Positions 4,915 through 10,682 of a stretch of DNA of 10,682 bases are shown in pieces. The position numbers and the translations under genes were made by a program. Under the pieces are notes generated by a model that was given only the letters and a program-made list of their open reading frames with translations, had not been told where the DNA came from and searched no databases. Position 1 is the stretch's first letter. The number at the start of each line of letters is the position of its first letter. The stretch comes from Euryarchaeota archaeon UBA561 (GTDB lineage: Archaea; Thermoplasmatota; Poseidoniia; Poseidoniales; Poseidoniaceae): positions 5,011-15,692 of the forward strand of contig DANX01000056.1 of the NCBI GenBank assembly GCA_002502295.1, read 5' to 3'.

Positions 4915-7668
4915 TCACGCCTTGACGCCGCCCGCTGAGGGAAGGTTGACACTGCGAGCAAGTTTTGATACTTCGGTCCCGAGTTCGCTTATGCCGCTGG
5001 GGAGTGGCCAATCGTCTTCCTGCAGCGGAAGGTGTTGTCCCAGTCCAGGAATCCGTTCAAGCGCGCTTCCTAATTCCATCGCATCGTCTAGGAAATTTCC
5101 TTTGGACCCGGAATGCCGTGCCTCTAAACGACGGCGAGTCCAACGTTTCAGGGTTGGGACCATCTCACTCAGCGCTGTCAATAATCTCGCACGCTCGTTA
5201 TCGCCCTGATTTCCCTCGGGCAACAATCGCAACGAAAGACGCAGTAATCGCCCAATTCGGACATCCCTCGGAGCGATGTTGACATGGCCCGCCAAACCTC
5301 GCCGGACCTCCTGAAGCGCTTCCATCCCCCCTTGTTCAATGCGTGCCGAAAGTTCAGTTAATCCCAACACGGCCACCAATGTGGTCAGCGAATCCAACGC
5401 TTTCTTTGTCGCCACCGCGGTGTCAATGTTCACCGGGGTCGTGATCGATGTTGCTACAGATTCGCTTTCTGTTTCAGATGTGGCGGCGTCCTTAGGTTTC
5501 AACGACGTTGTAGGTGGCTCAATGTCGGCTTCCACCTCTTGCACGACGTCCATTTTTTCCGTCTCAACAGGATCAGTTACCGAAGGTTCCGTCGTCTCTT
5601 CGGACTCCTTCGTGGCTTCATCGGTCGCAGGAACATCCTCTTCATGGGCCGATTCGTCAACGATCGTATCCATTGCTTCCAGCATGGCTTCGTGCGCTTC
5701 TTCCAAAGCCGACGAGGGTTGGAGCACTGGGTGGTTTTGCTCTTCGGGTATGGGGACCAAGGTTGGGCGTTCCGTCGTTGGGTGCCAGAGGTGCAATTCA
5801 TATCCTTCATCCTCAACGGTTCGAGAAGCAAGATGGGCGGTGTATTGGGGAATTTGCTGACTGAGGTAGGCCAACCGATTGGGCTGCTGACTCATCATTT
5901 CAACCTGCAAGCCCAATTCAACATCTCGGTTCCAAGGCAGTGCACCGAGGCGGCGGCGCAAGACATCATGGCGTTGCAGGTGAGGGCGTGCATCGCTTAA
6001 TTCGCGAGCAACTTGGAACGTATCGTTCCCGAGGGCTCTCGACCAGTTCTCAACGGCCCAGCCGCTTTGGCGAAGGGATTCAAGTTCGGCGGCCAACGAG
6101 GCTCTCATGCGTGTCAGAAGTACCCCGGTTTGACCGTTGGCTTCCGCCGCTCCCTGCGAACGAGTAAGAAGAGCAACGTGATGTTCGAGTTCACTCAGGT
6201 TCATGTCCGATGTGTTCGCTTCATGTTCCAAGATGCCGGAACGACGCATAGCGGCTAGTTCATCTTCAAGCATGACGCGGTGACGTTCGTTTCGTCGGTT
6301 GATTCGTTCAACGAACTCGTTCATTTCATTGAGGACATCGTTTCCAACGTTTTCAGCAGCGAGCAATTGCTGACGAAGACTGACGTCTTCATCACCTGAA
6401 AAAGAGACGTCTAACCCACCAAGCGCCTCGATCAGCGAGACCCTCTCATCCCATCGCTTGCGCTCAATTGTCATGCGCTCCATGGCGCTCATTGGGTCGT
6501 CAAACACCCGTTGCTGCCATTCATTCACCGCCAAACCAGCGTGCTCGTACGTCTGCAACAATTCCAAACCATCGAGCTCCAATTTTTTCCAGAGGGCGTC
6601 CATTTCGTCAACAGCATCCCTCAGGCGGTCGCTCTGGTCGAGCTGGCCAACGTAAGGCTTCGAGACCTCGGCCCGGGATGGCCAGTACCGAGCAAATCGA
6701 TCCCAACGCTCGACGAGTGAGAGGTGTCGGTCAACAGCTTGGGCGACTTCGTCATGGTTGGCCTCCCACTCCATCAAATCGTTCGGGTGCAATTCCCCTT
6801 CGTGGGGGAACACGATGCCCATCTGCCGCCATCCTTGGATGATCTCTGACAAGGCTCTTCGTCGCTGCTCCAAGGTCTGAGCAAGCGTTTGGATTTCATT
6901 TGAGAGGTCTTCAATGGCCGCCGTATCTTCCACATGCTGGAGAGCATGGCATCTCGCTTCCAGTTCGATGGCCAATGAGGCATCAAACGGCTGAATCATT
7001 TGAACCGCTCCAAGACGAACCCGTTCCTTTTGTCCATGAAATGCTTGCCAACGTTCGAGGACACCAAGGGCTTCAAGCAGAGGCAGATGGTTCAATTCTC
7101 CGACATCATAGCCTTGCTCCCGAAGCCGCTGTGCTCCAACTTCAATCATCTGAATTTGCCGCCGTTCATCGGCCTCTACCGTCTCTAGATGCCTCAGCAA
7201 TTCATCGGCGCGTTCGGGCGAGGAGAAGAGCCGGTGGAGAGGGCCAACTGCCACATGACTTGACACATCCAATCGAGCGAGTCGGTCGTAAAGTGCGTAC
7301 CATACATCGGCATTTCCGCCGTCGAACCACGCCGCTCTGCTCTGATTGAGCGGGGGCTCCCAAGGGGCCACAGCCCGTACATCGCGTTCAAAGGCAACGT
7401 AGCGTTCCTCGACCACAAAGGGGTCCCTGAGTTGTGTCGCATACTGTGAAAGAACATTGTCAAGCGGTCGTGCGCTGGATAGGGCGGCCAAACGTTCCTC
7501 GATTTCAATCGCCGTTTCCCGGCGCTGTTCAAGCCATTCGAGGCGCTCGTGGAATGCATCTTGATGTTCGGAAAGAAAGTCATTCATGGCTGCTTCAGGG
7601 AAGCCGAATTGCACGAGCGATGCTAAGCGTGCATCAGCCGCATTGACATCCATCCCGTCGTCGTTCAT
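4915..7668 (-). CDS. Large modular coiled-coil protein, unknown function
   Basis: The product has 917 residues, lacks a signal peptide or membrane segment, and is not a family I recognise. Residues 1-620 are helical and heptad-like, with modules that repeat a pattern. In each, a helix ending in a Gly-centred turn (VQFGF 22, REQGYDV 186, RQMGIVF 284, YEHAGLAV 378, RRSGIL 478, RQSGWAV 536) is followed by a second charged helix. Spacing is roughly 95-100 residues for several copies. Residues about 650-745 are an acidic Ser/Thr/Glu-rich linker. Residues about 755-917 form a compact helical domain (KALDSLTTLVAVLGLTELS onwards). No Walker motif is visible, so it is not an SMC ATPase. ATG 7668 has GAGGG a few bases upstream; ATG 7653 is an alternative. 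A structural or scaffolding role is inferred. Confidence 0.85.
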   Translation of the reverse strand: MNDDGMDVNAADARLASLVQFGFPEAAMNDFLSEHQDAFHERLEWLEQRRETAIEIEERLAALSSARPLDNVLSQYATQLRDPFVVEERYVAFERDVRAVAPWEPPLNQSRAAWFDGGNADVWYALYDRLARLDVSSHVAVGPLHRLFSSPERADELLRHLETVEADERRQIQMIEVGAQRLREQGYDVGELNHLPLLEALGVLERWQAFHGQKERVRLGAVQMIQPFDASLAIELEARCHALQHVEDTAAIEDLSNEIQTLAQTLEQRRRALSEIIQGWRQMGIVFPHEGELHPNDLMEWEANHDEVAQAVDRHLSLVERWDRFARYWPSRAEVSKPYVGQLDQSDRLRDAVDEMDALWKKLELDGLELLQTYEHAGLAVNEWQQRVFDDPMSAMERMTIERKRWDERVSLIEALGGLDVSFSGDEDVSLRQQLLAAENVGNDVLNEMNEFVERINRRNERHRVMLEDELAAMRRSGILEHEANTSDMNLSELEHHVALLTRSQGAAEANGQTGVLLTRMRASLAAELESLRQSGWAVENWSRALGNDTFQVARELSDARPHLQRHDVLRRRLGALPWNRDVELGLQVEMMSQQPNRLAYLSQQIPQYTAHLASRTVEDEGYELHLWHPTTERPTLVPIPEEQNHPVLQPSSALEEAHEAMLEAMDTIVDESAHEEDVPATDEATKESEETTEPSVTDPVETEKMDVVQEVEADIEPPTTSLKPKDAATSETESESVATSITTPVNIDTAVATKKALDSLTTLVAVLGLTELSARIEQGGMEALQEVRRGLAGHVNIAPRDVRIGRLLRLSLRLLPEGNQGDNERARLLTALSEMVPTLKRWTRRRLEARHSGSKGNFLDDAMELGSALERIPGLGQHLPLQEDDWPLPSGISELGTEVSKLARSVNLPSAGGVKA

Positions 7669-7848
7669 TCGCCCTCGTGAATCCTACGGACCATGGAGGG
7701 CTTTCAATATGAGCGGTGTGAATTGGGAAAAGAAGCATTCTTCCCATCGGTTGGCATGACTCGGCACCGCCCATGGGGGTGAAAAACGCCCATCTTGCCC
7801 CCAAAATCTTCCGCAGACCATAAAGGTGCAGTGGACCGCTGTGGAACA
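7669..7848. promoter_or_regulatory. Divergent intergenic region between coiled-coil and TPR genes
   Basis: These 180 bases should hold promoters for both genes. They contain the hairpin at 7724..7746. A weak A/T-rich element, CATAAAG (7819..7825), lies 24-30 bases before the ATG at 7849, where a TATA box would sit for a leaderless transcript. The match is poor and only suggestive. An in-frame TTG at 7795 lies inside this region. Confidence 0.45.
7724..7746. repeat. Inverted repeat / potential hairpin
   Basis: TGGGAA (7724..7729) pairs exactly with TTCCCA (7741..7746). Alternatively, allowing a two-base bulge, a 9-bp stem closes on the loop GCA. It lies about 56 bases before the coiled-coil gene start on one side and 102 bases before the TPR start on the other. 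It could be an operator or leader hairpin for either side; neither is shown. Confidence 0.4.
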
Positions 7849-10137
7849 ATGAGTCTACTTGTCATCGGTTTTGGTTTGCTTACTGCAGGCGCTGCGGGGG
7901 CAGCTGGATACTCACTGTATCGAGGTCACCTCAAAGCGACGCGACTGCTTGACATGCAAACGCTCCTGCGGGAATCCCAGGCAACCCACTTCCATCATCT
8001 GAACGTGGCAACTGAGGAGGTTCTCTCAGACATTCAAACCCTTCAAACCACGATGGATGCCCTTCGAGCCATTCATCCCGACATCGATGCCTCGTTGCGT
8101 GCTCACCAGTTCTTGGTGCAACATGAAGCGGAATCCTCCACGTCCATCGATCTTCAAACCGCTTGCGATGTTCTCCGTTCTGTGGTTCAACACCAACCCG
8201 TCGAAGGAGGAACGCACTCCGGCCTTTCCGTCAACCACGCCGGCCTCTTGCGCCGCCTCCTCGCCGTGTTTGACCGGCACCACCTCTCCGTAGCTTCGCT
8301 TCACGTGGACGCAGACACCGCTCATCGCCTTGGCCTTGCTGCCTCTCATCTCCAACTCTATGAATGGGCTGAGGGTGCTCTGGGGGTTGCTTACCAACTC
8401 TCGCCTGGCCACGTCAGTGTCCTCGAGGGCCTCGAACAGATCGCACGCCTTCGTGGCGACGATGACCTTTATCGCCACTGGTTGGAAGCTCGCATGAAGG
8501 TTACACCTGACAATCCCGATCTCCTGCGTTCTCACGCTCACTTGTTGGCCTCCATGGGCGATGAGGATGCGGAGCGAGCTGTTCGTCGTTTGGAGGCACT
8601 TGGCGTTGACACGGCGGCTGACCGTTCTCTTCTCTCTGGACTGCGGGCTCGAGCAGGAGCTCGGACCGAGGCCATTGAAGCGATTCTTCAGGCATTGGAA
8701 GAAGATCCCTCGCGCTCAGGAGATTGGTTGCATTATGCTCAGCTGCTTGAGGCAGAGGGCGAGCTGGAATTGGCGCTTGAAGCCAACGAACGGTGCCTGA
8801 CCCTTGACCGACAATCCGGGGAAGCATGGGCGCTCAAGGCTCGTCTCATGGCTGAAAAGAACGGGTTCCAACGGGACGCCTTGAAGGCGGCTACGCACGC
8901 CGTTGCTCTGGATGCTGGGGGGGTGGACGCTGTCTTCCTTAAGGCCGAATTGCTGGAGTTGGAAGGGTCAGCAGTCGCCGCTGAAGAAACCCTCCTCAAA
9001 TCCCTCAGCGCTCAACCTCACAACGGGGAATTGCGTGCGAGGATTGCGGGTCGTTATTTGATTCAACATCGAGTGGACGATGCCGCTGATCTGCTCTCTG
9101 CAACACCGGATGGAATTGACCACGCGCTGCTTCATACCGTTGAAGGACGGCTGCATCTGGCTCATGCTGATCGCCTTCGGGACGGAACTGGAACGACAGA
9201 TCAAACACTTCTCCAAGCAGCCTTGAATGCCTTCAACGGTGCCCTTTCGCTGAACCGTGAACTTGGCGTTGCTTGGCTTGGCCTTGCCCGCACTCAGCGA
9301 ATGCTTGGAACGCTTGAAACGGCGAAAGAATCCTTGAGTCGTGCCGAGCGTCTCAGTGAAGAAAAAGACCCTTCTATCGCCTGCGAATCCGCTTTACTGG
9401 CCTTGGACAATGGTGATTTACAAGCCGCCTTGCTCCATGTTGATGCCGCTGAGGTTCATGGCCAAAACGCCACTACGGCCTACATCCGAGGGAACATTTC
9501 CGCTGTTAAGGGCCAACTCAAACAGGCATTGTACCATTACAGCGACTGCTTAACCCTTGATGGAGAACACATTCGTGCCCGATTGAATCGAAGTTCGGTT
9601 TACATGGGGCTTGATGACGCTCGCCAAGCATTGGATGATGTCGAGATGTTGCTTGACCTGGCCCCCCAACTTGCCGTGGCCCGAGTGCGAAAGGGCGATG
9701 CTCTCATGCACTTGTCGGAATGGGAGGGTGCTTCAAAGGAGTTCAAACACATCCTCGAGCAGGCGCCGCATCACACACATGCCCTGACACAACTGGCGGC
9801 ATGCTACATGAGCATGGACCGAGCTGAACGTGCAGAGGCCCCTCTCAACGAAGCGCTTCGTCAATCTCCCGACCATGCCGCTGCATGGCATCAACGCGGG
9901 CTCTATTACATGCATTTCAACAGGATAGAGAATGCCCTGTCTGATTTTGAAGCGGCCGTGCGATGCGATGGACGACATCTCGCAGCACGTCTCCAAATCG
10001 CTGCTCACCATCATGGGCTTGGAAACATGGAAGCGGCTTCCACCGCTTGGAAAGCGATTTTGAGCATCGATGCAGAGCATCAATTGGCCAAAACCCGCCT
10101 GCACGAATGCGAGAAAAACTTGATGACGAACGCGTGA
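7849..10137 (+). CDS. Membrane-anchored TPR-repeat protein
   Basis: The product has 762 residues. Residues 2-24 (SLLVIGFGLLTAGAAGAAGY...) form one hydrophobic helix, a signal anchor, followed by positively charged YRGHLKATR. The positive-inside rule suggests the bulk faces the cytoplasm, but this is not certain. From about residue 158 to the end runs a superhelix of TPR units, shown by repeated patterns such as AWALKARLMAEKNGFQRDAL, AWLGLARTQRMLGTLETAKE and AWHQRGLYYMHFNRIENAL. Around a dozen or more units are likely. TPR arrays bind partner proteins and build complexes; the partner is unknown. ATG 7849 was preferred because it places the hydrophobic helix at the N-terminus; the in-frame TTG at 7795 would add 18 residues. 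The next gene follows after 50 bases on the same strand. Confidence 0.85.
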   Translation: MSLLVIGFGLLTAGAAGAAGYSLYRGHLKATRLLDMQTLLRESQATHFHHLNVATEEVLSDIQTLQTTMDALRAIHPDIDASLRAHQFLVQHEAESSTSIDLQTACDVLRSVVQHQPVEGGTHSGLSVNHAGLLRRLLAVFDRHHLSVASLHVDADTAHRLGLAASHLQLYEWAEGALGVAYQLSPGHVSVLEGLEQIARLRGDDDLYRHWLEARMKVTPDNPDLLRSHAHLLASMGDEDAERAVRRLEALGVDTAADRSLLSGLRARAGARTEAIEAILQALEEDPSRSGDWLHYAQLLEAEGELELALEANERCLTLDRQSGEAWALKARLMAEKNGFQRDALKAATHAVALDAGGVDAVFLKAELLELEGSAVAAEETLLKSLSAQPHNGELRARIAGRYLIQHRVDDAADLLSATPDGIDHALLHTVEGRLHLAHADRLRDGTGTTDQTLLQAALNAFNGALSLNRELGVAWLGLARTQRMLGTLETAKESLSRAERLSEEKDPSIACESALLALDNGDLQAALLHVDAAEVHGQNATTAYIRGNISAVKGQLKQALYHYSDCLTLDGEHIRARLNRSSVYMGLDDARQALDDVEMLLDLAPQLAVARVRKGDALMHLSEWEGASKEFKHILEQAPHHTHALTQLAACYMSMDRAERAEAPLNEALRQSPDHAAAWHQRGLYYMHFNRIENALSDFEAAVRCDGRHLAARLQIAAHHHGLGNMEAASTAWKAILSIDAEHQLAKTRLHECEKNLMTNA

Positions 10138-10175
10138 CCCGTTCATGACAGGGGGCTCGCAGGTTGGTTGAAGTT

Positions 10176-10180
10176 AAGGA
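10176..10180 (+). promoter_or_regulatory. Shine-Dalgarno site of the repeat-helix gene
   Basis: AAGGA lies 7 bases before the TTG at 10188. It decides this start over the in-frame TTG at 10164, which has only the G-run at 10151..10155 upstream. Confidence 0.55.
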
Positions 10181-10187
10181 ACTCAAT

Positions 10188-10682
10188 TTGACAGAGATCT
10201 TGACAGCCCTTCAAGACTTCATGACCTCGGACGGGGCCATCTCAGGAGAGCAGCGCGAGTTCTACTCTGTCTTCCGTACCTACCTCAACGGACATGAGGG
10301 GGAATTCAAAGTTGAAGACATTGAAACCCTCCTCATGCAGGCCAAAGGCGATGTCCCGAACTTGTCAGAAGAAGAGTTCATCAAAATGGGTGAAGCCATT
10401 CTCAACCGGTACCGCAACAAAAACGAGGATGCTCTCAACGAGCGGATACGTGCCCTTGCCGCTGAAGAAGCGCGCAAGCGTGCCCTCGCCGAGGAAGAAC
10501 GCCGTCGACGAGAAGAGGAAGAACGTCTTGCTGAAGAAGCACGTCTCGCTGAAGAGGAACGCCTTGCCGAAGAAGAACGTCTCGCGGAAGAAGAACGCCT
10601 CGCCGAAGAGGCGCGCTTGGCTGAAGAGGCACGCTTGGCTGAAGAGGCACGCCTTGCGGAAGAAGCCCGCTTGGCCGAAGAA
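10188..10682 (+). CDS. TerB-like domain followed by a charged helical repeat, 3' truncated
   Basis: The gene runs off the window, with 165 codons visible and no stop. The N-terminal domain (about residues 1-85) begins MTEILTALQDFMTSDGAISG and continues through a second acidic turn (LSEEEFIKMGEAIL). This layout resembles the two-part TerB-like protein at 1740..2276, although the similarity is weak and judged by eye. From about residue 90 it becomes Glu/Arg/Ala-rich and then a regular hexapeptide repeat. Such a stretch would form a long rigid helix or coiled coil. TTG 10188 is used with AAGGA 7 bases before it; the frame is open back to 10149. It follows the TPR gene by 50 bases and is probably co-transcribed, so a joint role with the membrane-anchored TPR protein is a fair guess. 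The product after the repeat is unknown. Confidence 0.7.
   Translation, partial: MTEILTALQDFMTSDGAISGEQREFYSVFRTYLNGHEGEFKVEDIETLLMQAKGDVPNLSEEEFIKMGEAILNRYRNKNEDALNERIRALAAEEARKRALAEEERRRREEEERLAEEARLAEEERLAEEERLAEEERLAEEARLAEEARLAEEARLAEEARLAEE
10521..10682 (+). repeat. 18-bp tandem repeat coding for (E/A)RLAEE
   Basis: Nine consecutive 18-base units encode ERLAEE or ARLAEE and reach the window edge. The first residue runs E, A, E, E, E, A, A, A, A. Synonymous codons differ between units (CTT/CTC/TTG for Leu, GCT/GCC/GCG for Ala), so selection holds the peptide. Units six and seven differ by a single base, which suggests recent duplication there. Confidence 0.92.

Noticed and set aside
4286..5011. 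Minus-strand frames opposite the proline-rich gene (also 4404..4871)
   Set aside because: Gly-rich or Arg/Glu-rich translations are the expected mirror of Pro-rich coding sequence. One of them crosses the end of the convergent gene.
5339..5860. Plus-strand Ser/Val-rich 173-codon frame
   Set aside because: It is the complement of the acidic Ser/Thr/Glu linker of the 917-residue protein, and its composition is explained by that.
4915..7668. SMC/Rad50-type ATPase
   Set aside because: No Walker A, Walker B or ABC signature is visible; only the coiled-coil character is shared.
8026..8541. Minus-strand 171-codon frame inside the TPR gene
   Set aside because: It has no recognisable motif and is fully antisense to clear TPR coding sequence.
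10521..10682. CRISPR-like or satellite DNA reading of the 18-bp repeat
   Set aside because: There are no spacers, the units are contiguous, keep frame and vary at synonymous positions, so it is protein-coding.
1..10682. tRNA, rRNA, insertion sequence or prophage content
   Set aside because: No cloverleaf, rRNA stretch, transposase, integrase or terminal inverted repeat was seen on reading both strands.

Overview
This window looks like a chromosomal segment of a marine archaeon. The clearest lineage marker is a full archaeal-type DnaG primase (2445..3698) with an archaeal TOPRIM core. The moderately high GC, mixed ATG/GTG/TTG starts with clear Shine-Dalgarno (SD) sequences at several genes, and neighbours rich in long coiled-coil, proline-rich and TPR proteins fit Marine Group II / Poseidoniales-like Thermoplasmatota. 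That placement is an inference from general resemblance and was not tested. Genes are packed tightly and no rRNA, tRNA, CRISPR array, transposase or phage gene was seen. The only gaps longer than 100 bases are two divergent intergenic regions (2277..2444 and 7669..7848).

Left part (1..2276): the 3' end of purN (purine biosynthesis, + strand) converges on, and overlaps by 53 bp, a four-gene minus-strand cluster. In transcription order the cluster holds a TerB-like protein, a helical possibly HEAT-like protein, a small helical protein and a MobA-family nucleotidyltransferase. The first pair overlaps as GTGA, and the other gaps are 25 and 11 bases, so it is probably one operon.

Middle (2277..4914): after a divergent regulatory region containing a perfect 9-bp inverted repeat, dnaG is followed 46 bases later by a gene for a two-helix membrane protein with an acidic N-terminus and a long proline-rich tail. 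Its stop codon abuts, with no gap, the stop codon of the convergent gene that follows.

Right part (4915..10682): a minus-strand gene encodes a 917-residue soluble protein made of degenerate coiled-coil modules, an acidic Ser/Thr/Glu linker and a C-terminal helical domain. Divergent from it are a membrane-anchored TPR protein of about 760 residues and, 50 bases further on, an incomplete gene for a TerB-like N-terminal domain followed by a charged hexapeptide repeat helix that runs off the window. The last gene has no stop codon inside the window.

Only PurN, the MobA-family protein and DnaG have functions that can be named with confidence. The large coiled-coil, TPR and repeat-helix proteins look like scaffold or assembly components. 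Whether they act together is a hypothesis from adjacency only.
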